A stretch of 32,493 bases of DNA, from positions 1 to 32,493 of the forward strand of contig CAJMDF010000022.1 in assembly GCA_905212085.1 (NCBI GenBank), written 5' to 3'. A program made the translations under genes and the position numbers. Below are positions 10,603-18,579 of this stretch, in pieces; positions within the stretch are counted from its first letter, which is position 1, and every line of letters starts with the position of its first letter. The stretch comes from an uncultured Clostridium sp. (GTDB taxonomy: Bacteria > Cyanobacteriota > Vampirovibrionia > Gastranaerophilales > Gastranaerophilaceae). The notes under the pieces are model-generated. The model saw only the letters and a list, made by a program, of their open reading frames with translations, ran no database searches and was not told the origin of the DNA.

Positions 10603-10989
10603 ATGAAAAAAAATGTTATAATAATTTCTTTAATATTTGCAATCCCTTTATTATTATACATGGCACTTACAGCATCAAATTCAACAACTGCACAAACAAC
10701 TGATATTGGAAAACCATCAGTTATAAAATTCACATCTGCAATGTGTCTTGATTGTCAAACTATGAATAAAGTTTTTAAAGAAATTTTCCCTAAATATAAA
10801 AATAAAATTAATTTAACAGAAATACAAGTCCAAGATAAAAATTCTTTTAACGATTCTCAAATAAAGAAATACAATGTAACTCTTGTACCTACAATTATTC
10901 TTTTAAATTCTCAAGGGAAACAGGTGAAAAGAATTGAAGGAGCTATTCCTAAAGAACAAATGGACAGTTATTTACAGGGACTTGAATAA
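10603..10989 (+). CDS. Membrane-anchored thioredoxin-like protein
   Basis: A 128-residue protein with an N-terminal hydrophobic anchor (residues 4-22) and an extracytoplasmic thioredoxin fold. The active site is C48-L-D-C51 and the cis-proline is at about P96 (VPTIILL). The expected role is reduction of exported thiol proteins, receiving electrons from the CcdA-like protein encoded immediately downstream (2-nt gap). The start is ATG 10603 with AAAGGAG 5 nt upstream. A longer frame from 10519 has no RBS and would bury the signal anchor. No lipobox Cys is present, so it is likely anchored by the helix and not as a lipoprotein. The exact partner protein is not evident from the locus. Confidence 0.88.
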   Translation: MKKNVIIISLIFAIPLLLYMALTASNSTTAQTTDIGKPSVIKFTSAMCLDCQTMNKVFKEIFPKYKNKINLTEIQVQDKNSFNDSQIKKYNVTLVPTIILLNSQGKQVKRIEGAIPKEQMDSYLQGLE

Positions 10990-10991
10990 TA

Positions 10992-11696
10992 ATGGAAAAT
11001 TATATTAACTTATTTACACAACAAGGCAGCCTGCCTATATTATTTGGACTTTCTTTTTTAGGAGGTCTTATTGCATCAATTTCCCCATGTTCTCTTGCAA
11101 TGTTACCAATTATAATTGGTTATATTGGAGGATATTCTGATGCAAAACCTCTTAAGACATTCACTCAAATGCTTTTCTTTGTATTCGGCACAGCAATAGT
11201 TTTTTCTATTATAGGCATAATTTGCGCAATTACAGGAAAAGTTTTCATATCATTTGCAGGCGGATATTTCGGAATATTCTTAGCAGGTATAATTATGGTT
11301 ATGGGTTTGAAATTAATAGGTGTACTTGATTTTGAACTACCTGTAATAATAAAAGAAATGCCAAAAAATGACGGAACTAACACTTTTCTTTATCCGATAA
11401 TCTTAGGCGGCATATTTGCTCTTGCGGGAACTCCTTGTTCTACTCCAATTTTAGCAGGAATTATGGCTTTTGCATCTTTATCAGCTAGTATTGCACAAGC
11501 AATTATCATGCTATTTTTATTTGCTTTAGGTCAAGGATTAATATTAATACTTGCAGGTTTTTTAACTTCTCACTTAAAAAATTGGAAAGGATTTTATAAA
11601 TTTTCTGATTGGCTTTTAAAAATAAGCGGAGGCTTATTAGTAATTGCTTCAATATATATTTTTTATAAGATTTTTGCTCCACTTATTGTAAAATAG
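10992..11696 (+). CDS. CcdA/DsbD-type transmembrane electron transporter
   Basis: A 234-residue integral membrane protein with about six transmembrane helices. The two redox cysteines of the family are seen as SPC33SLAMLP and TPC149STPILAG, each in the Cys-Pro-flanked context typical of CcdA. It would pass electrons from cytoplasmic thioredoxin to the extracytoplasmic face, here to the thioredoxin-like protein encoded 2 nt upstream. No cytochrome c assembly genes are nearby, so disulfide reduction for surface or pilin-like proteins is as plausible as a role in cytochrome c maturation. Confidence 0.92.
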   Translation: MENYINLFTQQGSLPILFGLSFLGGLIASISPCSLAMLPIIIGYIGGYSDAKPLKTFTQMLFFVFGTAIVFSIIGIICAITGKVFISFAGGYFGIFLAGIIMVMGLKLIGVLDFELPVIIKEMPKNDGTNTFLYPIILGGIFALAGTPCSTPILAGIMAFASLSASIAQAIIMLFLFALGQGLILILAGFLTSHLKNWKGFYKFSDWLLKISGGLLVIASIYIFYKIFAPLIVK

Positions 11697-11714
11697 TTAC
11701 AAATGCGTTAAAAT
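11686..11714 (+). promoter_or_regulatory. Candidate promoter of ribH
   Basis: TTGTAA (11686-11691), a 17-nt spacer and TAAAAT (11709-11714) lie 32 bp before the ribH start and overlap the end of the CcdA-like gene. No FMN riboswitch-like structure fits in the short leader. Confidence 0.55.
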
Positions 11715-11746
11715 CATTGTATCTATAGACACAATGGAGAGAAAAA

Positions 11747-12208
11747 ATGAATACATATGAAGGTCAATTAGTAGCAGGTAATGAAAAATTTTGTATAATT
11801 ATTTCCAGATTTAACGATTTTATAGGGTCAAAACTCTTATCAGGAGCTATTGACGAATTGAAACGTCATGGTGTAGCTGATGAAAATATTGATATTGTAA
11901 AAGTTCCTGGAGCTTTTGAAATACCTCTTGCATCTATGAAATTTGCTAAAACAAAAAAATATAACGCTATAATTACTTTAGGTGCAATAATTCGTGGTGC
12001 TACAAGTCATTACGAATACGTTAGCGCTGAATTATCTAAAGGAATAGCTCAAGTTAGTTTGCAAACAGAAGTTCCTGTAATTTTTGGAGTTCTAACAACA
12101 GAAAATATAGAACAAGCTATTGAAAGAGCTGGTACTAAGGCAGGGAATAAAGGTTCAGATGCTGCTAAAGCGGCTATTGAAATGGCTAATTTATTAAAAT
12201 TAGTATAA
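11747..12208 (+). CDS. ribH: 6,7-dimethyl-8-ribityllumazine synthase
   Basis: This enzyme condenses 5-amino-6-ribitylamino-uracil with 3,4-dihydroxy-2-butanone 4-phosphate, the penultimate step of riboflavin synthesis. It is a full-length 153-residue protein with Phe22 in the SRFND substrate motif, the GAFEIP block at 55-60, and the catalytic His88 in GATSHYEYV. It would assemble into pentamers or icosahedral 60-mers. The start ATG has GGAGAG 5 nt upstream. No other rib genes are nearby, so the pathway is dispersed. Confidence 0.98.
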   Translation: MNTYEGQLVAGNEKFCIIISRFNDFIGSKLLSGAIDELKRHGVADENIDIVKVPGAFEIPLASMKFAKTKKYNAIITLGAIIRGATSHYEYVSAELSKGIAQVSLQTEVPVIFGVLTTENIEQAIERAGTKAGNKGSDAAKAAIEMANLLKLV

Positions 12209-12261
12209 GTGTTTATTATTTAAGGAAATCGGGATTCGACCGATTAGAAAGTTGGTGCAAT

Positions 12262-13155
12262 ATGAGTGAAGTAATCACAGAGTACAGAAACGAGAATACT
12301 AAAAATATCGATATTCTCCCTACAATTGAAATTGTCAGAAAAATGAATGAAGAAGACAAACTTGTAGCTCTTGCTGTTGAAGAAGAAACTGAAAATATTG
12401 CAGCAGCTGTTGATTTAATTGCAAAACAATTCTTAAAAGGCGGCAGATTATTCTACTTCGGAGCAGGCACATCAGGAAGATTAGGCATTTTAGACGCATC
12501 AGAATGCCCACCGACATTTAGTGTTTCTCCTGATATGGTGCAAGGAATTATTGCAGGTGGTGACAAAGCTTTCAGAACTGCTGTAGAAGGTGCCGAAGAC
12601 AATTTCGATTTAGGCTATGAAGATGCTAAAGTTTTAACGGAAAAAGATGTTGCAGTTGTAATTTCTGCAAGCGGGAATCCAAAATACTTACTTGGAGTTC
12701 TTAAAAGAGCAGAAGATATAAATTGTAAAACTATTGGTATTACCTGCAATTCAAATGGTAGAATTGCAGAAGAAGCAGGACTTGTAATATGTGCAGAAGT
12801 TGGACCTGAAGTTATCGCAGGTTCTTCAAGACTTAAGGCAGGAACTGCTCAAAAAATGATTTTAAATATGTTATCTACAGGTGCTATGATTAAAATCGGA
12901 AAAACTTATGAAAATTTCATGATTGATCTTAAAGCGACCAATGAAAAATTAAAAGACAGAGCTATCAGAATTGTAGCTCAAATAGCAGACGTTCCACATA
13001 GTGAAGCTCTTGCAACACTATTAAAATGTGATTGGGAAATCAAAACAGCAATCATATCAATAAAAATGCAAATTAGCATTGATAAAGCAAGAGAAGAATT
13101 GAAAAAACATGGTGGAGTACTCAGAAAATTACTAAACTTAGGTCAGGCAGTATAA
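12262..13155 (+). CDS. murQ: N-acetylmuramic acid 6-phosphate etherase
   Basis: MurQ cleaves the lactyl ether of MurNAc-6-phosphate to GlcNAc-6-phosphate and D-lactate in peptidoglycan recycling. The 297-residue protein contains a SIS sugar-isomerase domain with GAGTSGRLGILDASECPPTF. The catalytic pair is E81 and E112, matching E83 and E114 of E. coli MurQ. The start ATG has only a weak GGTG upstream, and the preceding spacer has a small AATCGG/CCGATT stem (12227-12245). It is followed by gpsA after 14 bp. No MurNAc phosphotransferase or anhydro-MurNAc kinase gene is visible here. Confidence 0.97.
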   Translation: MSEVITEYRNENTKNIDILPTIEIVRKMNEEDKLVALAVEEETENIAAAVDLIAKQFLKGGRLFYFGAGTSGRLGILDASECPPTFSVSPDMVQGIIAGGDKAFRTAVEGAEDNFDLGYEDAKVLTEKDVAVVISASGNPKYLLGVLKRAEDINCKTIGITCNSNGRIAEEAGLVICAEVGPEVIAGSSRLKAGTAQKMILNMLSTGAMIKIGKTYENFMIDLKATNEKLKDRAIRIVAQIADVPHSEALATLLKCDWEIKTAIISIKMQISIDKAREELKKHGGVLRKLLNLGQAV

Positions 13156-13169
13156 AGGAGAGCTTGAAA

Positions 13170-14171
13170 ATGAAATTAACAGTACTTGGTGCAGGATGTT
13201 GGGGGCTAACATTAGCTTGGCTTTTAACAAACAACTTTGAAAATATAACCGTATGGGGCAGGGAACAAGATTTATCAGATGACTTAAAATCAAATAAACA
13301 TTGTTCTAAACCATTAGAAGTTCAACTTGATAATAAAGTTGAAATAACATCTGACTTAAAAGAAGCTATTAAAAACGCTGATATTATTTTATCAGTAGTA
13401 GCAACATCAGGCACTAGAGATGTATGTGAAAAATTAAAAGAAGCAGGTATCAAATCAGAACAAATTATTGTAAACGCATCAAAAGGTATTGAATTACCTT
13501 CATTGATGAGAATGTCAGAAGTTATAAAAGATGTATTACCAGAGCAAAAACTTGCAATTCTATCAGGACCGACTCTTGCAAAAGAAGTACTAGCAGGACT
13601 TCCAACAGCAGCATCTGTAGCTTGTGAGGATATAAAAGTTGCTGAATTTGTGCAAAAAGCTCTAAATGTTCCTTCAAAATTCAGATTATATACAAATACC
13701 GATGTAATCGGTGTAGAACTTGGCGGTTCTTTGAAAAACGTAATAGCAATCGCATCAGGTTTTGCTCACACGATGGGACTTGGAGATAACTGTGCCGGGA
13801 CTCTATTAACTAGAGGGATGGCAGAAATTGTTCGAGTAAGTATCAATCTTGGAGCAAACCCATCTACTCTGTATGGACTATCAGGAATGGGGGATTTGAT
13901 TGCAACATGTTCCAGCCCAATGTCGAGGAACTATACAGTAGGTTCAATGCTTGCAAAGGGTAAAAAAATTGATGATATCTTAAAAGAATTAGGCTCAGTC
14001 GCAGAAGGTGTAAAAACATCAAAAGCAATATGTGAACTTGCTAAAAAATTAAATATAGAAGTGCCTGTATCAAGTGCTATATATGAAGCAGTTTATACAG
14101 ATATTACTCCTCAAGCATTACTTGAAAAATTAATGAACAGAAAACTTAAAGAAGAAGAAAGATACATATAA
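13170..14171 (+). CDS. gpsA: Glycerol-3-phosphate dehydrogenase [NAD(P)+]
   Basis: GpsA reduces dihydroxyacetone phosphate to sn-glycerol 3-phosphate for phospholipid synthesis in the cytoplasm. The 333-residue protein has the N-terminal Rossmann motif GAGCWG (residues 7-12), the LSGPTLAKEV block, and the C-terminal catalytic segment with ELGGSLKNVIAIASG and LTRGMAEIVR. I chose ATG 13170 because AAAGGAG ends 9 nt upstream. The in-frame TTG at 13164 is too close to the RBS. It lies 2 nt before the RicT-like gene, suggesting co-transcription. Confidence 0.97.
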   Translation: MKLTVLGAGCWGLTLAWLLTNNFENITVWGREQDLSDDLKSNKHCSKPLEVQLDNKVEITSDLKEAIKNADIILSVVATSGTRDVCEKLKEAGIKSEQIIVNASKGIELPSLMRMSEVIKDVLPEQKLAILSGPTLAKEVLAGLPTAASVACEDIKVAEFVQKALNVPSKFRLYTNTDVIGVELGGSLKNVIAIASGFAHTMGLGDNCAGTLLTRGMAEIVRVSINLGANPSTLYGLSGMGDLIATCSSPMSRNYTVGSMLAKGKKIDDILKELGSVAEGVKTSKAICELAKKLNIEVPVSSAIYEAVYTDITPQALLEKLMNRKLKEEERYI

Positions 14172-14173
14172 TA

Positions 14174-15097
14174 ATGAAATATGCTGTAAAATATTTAAAA
14201 AACACATTTTACCCTCTTGATGTGCCAAATACAATACACATTGAAGACGGACAAATGGTTCTTGTAAGAACAGAAAAAGGTGAAGAAGCTTTAAAAGCAT
14301 TCATTGTAAATCCTCAAATTTCAAAGCTATGGGATAGAACAGAGAATAAACCGGAACCTTTTACTGTAATAAGGACTTTATCTCAAAGGGATCTTCAAAC
14401 ATTAGAAGAAATAAAAAAAGAAGAAGTTCAATCGTTTTTTAAATGCCAAGCACTTGTGCAACAGCATAAACTGAATATGAATCTTGTACAATGCAGAATA
14501 ACATTTGACAGAAGGAAAATAACTTTTTATTACACAGCTCCAGAAAGAGTCGATTTCAGAGCTCTGCTTAAAGATTTAACACAAGTTTTCACACGTGTAA
14601 GAATTGATTTAAGACATATTGGAGTAAGAGATGAAACTTCAATTTTAGAAGGCTGCGGAGTATGCGGAAGACCTTTTTGCTGCTCAAGTTTCTTGAGAAA
14701 ATTTGCAACAATTAACGTAAAACTTGCAAAAGATCAGGGAATGCCTATTGCCCCGGGAAAAATTTCAGGGACATGCGGCAGACTATTATGCTGCCTTACA
14801 TATGAATATTCAAATTATATAGAAGCTGCAAAAGGAATGCCACCTGTAGGCTCATCTGTTATGACTCCAGACGGACTTGGTAAAGTTTGTTATCTTCAAT
14901 TCTTAAGCGGTAAAGTCGCGGTTAAAATGGAAGATGGTAAAACAAAAGAATTTCCAAAAGGAGATATCGAAATGGTTGATGCAGATGTAAATGTTGAAAT
15001 AGATATTCCTGTTATGAACACATATACAGACGATAATGACAATATTGACATCAGACAATTAGAAGATGATAAAAACAGTTCTACTGGAAATGTTTAA
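14174..15097 (+). CDS. RicT/YaaT-type PSP1 domain protein
   Basis: A 307-residue protein with the PSP1 C-terminal domain. Two cysteine clusters are seen: GCGVCGRPFCC (residues 160-170) and TCGRLLCC (200-207). In Bacillus, RicT binds Fe-S clusters in the RicA-RicF-RicT complex, which stimulates RNase Y-dependent mRNA maturation. Whether partner proteins exist here is not shown. A short C-terminal tail is acidic and low-complexity. It starts 2 nt after gpsA with no good SD of its own, implying translational coupling. The B. subtilis neighbourhood (holB, yabA) is not conserved. Confidence 0.88.
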   Translation: MKYAVKYLKNTFYPLDVPNTIHIEDGQMVLVRTEKGEEALKAFIVNPQISKLWDRTENKPEPFTVIRTLSQRDLQTLEEIKKEEVQSFFKCQALVQQHKLNMNLVQCRITFDRRKITFYYTAPERVDFRALLKDLTQVFTRVRIDLRHIGVRDETSILEGCGVCGRPFCCSSFLRKFATINVKLAKDQGMPIAPGKISGTCGRLLCCLTYEYSNYIEAAKGMPPVGSSVMTPDGLGKVCYLQFLSGKVAVKMEDGKTKEFPKGDIEMVDADVNVEIDIPVMNTYTDDNDNIDIRQLEDDKNSSTGNV

Positions 15098-15156
15098 AAA
15101 CATATTAAATTTAGAAAAATAACAAATAAACAATAAACTTCTTTTTTATTATAAAA

Positions 15157-15238
15157 TGTCGAAGAAGGGACTCGAACCCTCAAGGTGTTAACCACACGAA
15201 CCTGAATCGTGCGCGTCTACCAATTCCGCCACTTCGAC
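15157..15238 (-). tRNA. tRNA-Leu (anticodon CAG)
   Basis: A class II tRNA of 82 nt on the minus strand. The acceptor arms GTCGAAG/CTTCGAC pair perfectly (15238-15232 with 15164-15158), and the discriminator base is A (15157). The D-arm GCG...CGC contains GGTAGA. The anticodon stem is CACGA/TCGTG with loop TTCAGGT, giving anticodon CAG (reads CUG). There is a long variable arm and a T-loop TTCGAGT. The CCA end is not encoded, so it must be added enzymatically. It sits between convergently transcribed flanks. Confidence 0.97.
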
Positions 15239-15247
15239 ATTTAAAAA

Positions 15248-15847
15248 TTATTTTATTTTCTTAAAAAATTCATCAGAAATTAACTGAGAATATTTACTTT
15301 TTTCATTTGCCGAAATTAAGAGCCTTGGCTCTCCATCTTTAGTTTCAGCTACAGATATTATACCACCGACATCTCCAATTGGAAGTTTTTTTATTCTAGC
15401 TTCGAATTTTACATAGGGAATATCTTTACCATATGAATGCATTGTCCCGTGCTTTGTAACTTTTAAATCTTCTACAGACACCGCTTGGTATTTTATTTTG
15501 CTTATTGCTTTGTATAATTTTTCTTCAACATTATCTGATTTTATATCATCTGCAGTCAAAATCTCTTTATTTCCGGAATCAACTACAAACATTTTTTGTC
15601 CGGATGCTTTATGCTCTGCTACTACTGCATTATATCCCATAATCCCTGCAGCTCGTTCTATTTCAAATTCATCGTTAATTTTAGAAAAATCACCGACTTT
15701 TTGAGCTCTTTCCAGCATGGCATCTTTTGGAGGATTTAAATAATTATTGATTAATCCACTGACAAATTCTTTACCGCCTAATGCCATAAAGCCGACTACT
15801 GCCAGTGTAAGGATTATTGCTCTCAAAATATTTTTTAAACAACCCAT
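15248..15847 (-). CDS. Membrane-anchored hypothetical protein
   Basis: A 199-residue protein that I do not recognise. One hydrophobic helix near the N-terminus (about residues 9-29) probably acts as an uncleaved anchor or signal. The rest is a soluble domain of mixed alpha/beta character with a Lys-rich C-terminus, ending in EFFKKIK. The start ATG (15847) has AGGAT upstream. It is divergent from mutS with only 37 bp between the starts, so the two promoters must overlap. The tRNA-Leu lies 9 bp downstream on the same strand and could be co-transcribed. Confidence 0.75.
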   Translation of the reverse strand: MGCLKNILRAIILTLAVVGFMALGGKEFVSGLINNYLNPPKDAMLERAQKVGDFSKINDEFEIERAAGIMGYNAVVAEHKASGQKMFVVDSGNKEILTADDIKSDNVEEKLYKAISKIKYQAVSVEDLKVTKHGTMHSYGKDIPYVKFEARIKKLPIGDVGGIISVAETKDGEPRLLISANEKSKYSQLISDEFFKKIK

Positions 15848-15863
15848 GTTGAAATCCTTATCA

Positions 15864-15872
15864 TGTTATACT
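15864..15872 (+). promoter_or_regulatory. Extended -10 element for mutS, predicts a near-leaderless mRNA
   Basis: TGTTATACT (15864-15872) ends 12 nt before the mutS ATG, and no SD is present between. An alternative pairing is TTGAAA (15849-15854), 17 nt, TATTAT (15872-15877), which would start transcription at the ATG itself. Either way the 5' leader is only 0-6 nt. Confidence 0.55.
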
Positions 15873-15884
15873 ATTATTATAACT

Positions 15885-18461
15885 ATGAAAAAGGCAGAAA
15901 TCAATCTTATCAATACGGCTGATATTAAGGTAGAAGACTTAACTCCTGCAATGCAGGAATATTTAAAAATTAAGCATCAAAATCCTGATAAAATTCTTTT
16001 ATACAGATTAGGGGATTTTTACGAAACATTTTTTGAAGATGCAGTCACTATGTCTAAAGAGTTAGAATTAACTCTTACCGGAAGAGAACAAGGGAAATTT
16101 GGGAGAATTCCACTTGCCGGAATTCCTGCAAAAGCAGTAAATAATTACATTGAAAAACTTGTTCAAAAAAATTACAAAGTCGTAATTTGTGACCAATTGG
16201 AAGACCCAAAATTTGCAAAAGGGCTCGTAAAAAGAGGGGTTACTCGTATTATCACATCCGGAACACTTACTGAAAGTGATTTTTTGCAACAAAATTCAAA
16301 TAACTATATCTGTGCATTATTTAAAGATGAAAAAAGCGGGATATGGGGCTTTTCATACGCTGATATATCAACTGGAGAATTTAAGGTTACTCAAGCTAAT
16401 TATGATTTAATTTTAGCGGAATTGACAAGAATATCACCTGCGGAAGTTATAGGTTCTTCTGTAAAACAAAAAATTATGCCTTTTCAAATTGTACCTGATG
16501 AAAAAATCAATTTACCTGAAGAAATTACAAAAATTTATAACTGTTCAAAAATACCATCATCTGTATTTGATGCCAATTTTGCAGAAAATAATCTTAAAGC
16601 AGTATTTCAGGCAAACAGCTTAGAATCATTCGGATATGACAGGTACAAAATAGGGTTCAGAGCTGCAGGAGCGCTACTCGCATATGTTTGGGAAACATTA
16701 AAAGATAATGTTCCAAAATTTGAAAGAATTGAGCCTTATGAACTTTCTGAATATATGATTTTAGACGGAAGCACTAGAAAAAACCTAGAGCTCACCGAAA
16801 CTTTGAGAGATAAAAATAAATTCGGTTCACTTTTATGGGCTGTAGATAAGACTAAAACCAATATGGGAGCAAGACTTCTGAAAAATTGGATATGCCAGCC
16901 GTTAAAAAGAATTGAAGATATACAAAGCCGTCAAAATTGTATTACTGAACTTGTTGAAAAAACAGATGAGAGAATAAACATCTCTAATTTACTTGAAAAA
17001 ATATATGATATTCAAAGGCTTGCCACAAGAATGTCAAATAGTTCAGCCAATCCTAAAGATTTTCTAAGTTTAAAATCATCTCTAATGATGTTACCTGACT
17101 TATTAGATGCAACAGAAACTCTTGAATTTAACCCTCTATCTCAAATTGGGCAATATAAAGATGAAATTGCTGAATATACAAATTTAATTGATAGAACAAT
17201 TTCAGAAAACGCATCTGCCCTAATAAAAGAGGGAGGAATTATAAAAGAAGGAGTGTCAGGAGAACTTGATTATTTTAGAGAACTGCTTTCTGGCGGAGAA
17301 AATTGGCTAAAAGATTTTGAAGAGAAAGAAAAAGAAAGAACAGGTATTAAATCCCTAAAAATCGGATTTAACAAAGTATTTGGTTACTTCATCGAAATTT
17401 CAAATTCTTATCTTAATCAAATTCCGGAAGGTTATATTAGAAAACAAACACTCACAAACGGTGAAAGATTTATCACAGAAGAGTTGAAAAAACACGAAGA
17501 TGATGTGCTATCTGCAAAATTCAAATCTACAGAACTTGAATATAAACTATTCTGCGATTTTAGAGAATACTCAAAAGAATTTGTTTCAAAAATCAGGGAA
17601 ATTGCTGACTGTATTGCAAAATGCGATGTATATACAGGTCTTGCACAAACAGCTGCTGAAAATAATTTCTGCAAGCCAATAATTGATGACTCTGATGATT
17701 TTATTGTAAAAAACGGACGTCACCCTGTGTTAGAAAAGATACTTCCACTTGGCGAATATGTTCCAAACGACTTGGAATTAAAATGTAATTCTTCTGATTC
17801 AACACAATTTATGATTTTAACAGGACCGAATATGGCCGGTAAATCTACATATATGCGACAAAATGCATTAATTGCAATCTTAGCACAAATCGGATCCTGG
17901 GTTCCTGCTGATTATGCTAAAATCGGGGTTATAGATAAAATCTTTACACGTGTAGGCGCTTCAGATGATTTAACACTAGGTCAATCTACATTTATGGTAG
18001 AAATGATTGAAACTGCCTGCATTTTAAATTCTGCGACAGAAAGAAGCTTTATACTGCTTGACGAAATAGGCAGAGGTACAAGCACATATGATGGTGTTGC
18101 AATAGCTTGGTCAGTTGCAGAATATATTGCAACAAAAATTAAAGCAAGATGTATTTTTGCAACGCATTACCACGAATTAAACGTAATGACAAAAACTTAT
18201 CCACAAATTAAAAATTACAGAATTACTATTAGCGAAGAAAACGGAGAAATTGAGTTTTTACGTAAAATAGTTCAAGGCGGAGCAAGCAAAAGTTATGGGA
18301 TCCAAGTTGCTAAAATGGCAGGACTCCCAAGTGCGGTAATTAAAAGATCCCAAGATTTAATGACTAGAATGCAAAAAGATTACTCAAATAATCTTGCAAC
18401 ACGCAAAAAAACATCAGATGCTCCAACAGTTGATGTTCCTCAACTTAATTTATTCAACTAA
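15885..18461 (+). CDS. mutS: DNA mismatch repair protein MutS
   Basis: The full-length 858-residue MutS1 binds mismatches as a dimer and signals through ATP binding. The mismatch-wedge motif is F45-Y-E47 in domain I. The connector, core and clamp regions follow. The ATPase domain has Walker A TGPNMAGKST (646-655), Walker B with signature DEIGRGTSTYDG from D726, and ATHYHEL (759-765). The start is ATG 15885 (MKKAEIN). An upstream in-frame extension to 15747 would overlap the divergent gene and lacks homology. A MutS1 and not MutS2 is indicated by domain I. mutL is not seen here. Confidence 0.98.
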   Translation: MKKAEINLINTADIKVEDLTPAMQEYLKIKHQNPDKILLYRLGDFYETFFEDAVTMSKELELTLTGREQGKFGRIPLAGIPAKAVNNYIEKLVQKNYKVVICDQLEDPKFAKGLVKRGVTRIITSGTLTESDFLQQNSNNYICALFKDEKSGIWGFSYADISTGEFKVTQANYDLILAELTRISPAEVIGSSVKQKIMPFQIVPDEKINLPEEITKIYNCSKIPSSVFDANFAENNLKAVFQANSLESFGYDRYKIGFRAAGALLAYVWETLKDNVPKFERIEPYELSEYMILDGSTRKNLELTETLRDKNKFGSLLWAVDKTKTNMGARLLKNWICQPLKRIEDIQSRQNCITELVEKTDERINISNLLEKIYDIQRLATRMSNSSANPKDFLSLKSSLMMLPDLLDATETLEFNPLSQIGQYKDEIAEYTNLIDRTISENASALIKEGGIIKEGVSGELDYFRELLSGGENWLKDFEEKEKERTGIKSLKIGFNKVFGYFIEISNSYLNQIPEGYIRKQTLTNGERFITEELKKHEDDVLSAKFKSTELEYKLFCDFREYSKEFVSKIREIADCIAKCDVYTGLAQTAAENNFCKPIIDDSDDFIVKNGRHPVLEKILPLGEYVPNDLELKCNSSDSTQFMILTGPNMAGKSTYMRQNALIAILAQIGSWVPADYAKIGVIDKIFTRVGASDDLTLGQSTFMVEMIETACILNSATERSFILLDEIGRGTSTYDGVAIAWSVAEYIATKIKARCIFATHYHELNVMTKTYPQIKNYRITISEENGEIEFLRKIVQGGASKSYGIQVAKMAGLPSAVIKRSQDLMTRMQKDYSNNLATRKKTSDAPTVDVPQLNLFN

Positions 18462-18463
18462 CC

Positions 18464-18494
18464 TTGACAAAAAATCAAAAATAATAAATAATAT
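18464..18494 (+). promoter_or_regulatory. Candidate promoter of poly-C leader copy 1
   Basis: A consensus TTGACA (18464-18469) lies 2 nt after the mutS stop. A TAATAT (18489-18494) follows at 19 nt, longer than ideal. AATAAT at 17 nt is an alternative. The same TTGACA plus AT-rich spacing precedes copy 2 at 28328, supporting a real conserved promoter. Confidence 0.55.
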
Positions 18495-18504
18495 AGAAAA
18501 ACAA

Positions 18505-18579
18505 GGAGGTTGAAAAATGTTTATTCAAGAAGCTTTGAGAGTGCCCCCCCCCCGCGAAACATAACTATAGCAAGCGTTT
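18505..18579 (+). repeat. 75-bp poly-C leader repeat, copy 1
   Basis: This segment is identical over all 75 positions to 28369-28443. It begins with GGAGG, has an ATG 7 nt later (18517), contains a run of exactly ten C (18544-18553), and ends in AAGCGTTT. Beyond it the two loci remain alignable without gaps but diverge by many substitutions. Both copies sit directly in front of a prepilin-like gene. See the findings for the frame logic. Confidence 0.95.

Noticed and set aside
12227..12245. T-arm-like sequence AATCGG-GATTCGA-CCGATT before murQ, suggesting a tRNA.
   Set aside because: No acceptor, D or anticodon arms can be formed around it on either strand. It is only a small spacer hairpin.
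18510..18512. TTG as a real start of the prepilin-like gene.
   Set aside because: GGAGG directly abuts the TTG, leaving no spacer, while ATG 18517 has perfect spacing. The long frame is kept only because it is open, and the start is flagged uncertain.
18528..18567. Minus-strand mini-ORF across the poly-C run (would read MFRGGGALSKLLE).
   Set aside because: There is no SD on that strand, and it follows trivially from the repeat. It is mentioned only because a dispersed repeat could be read either way.
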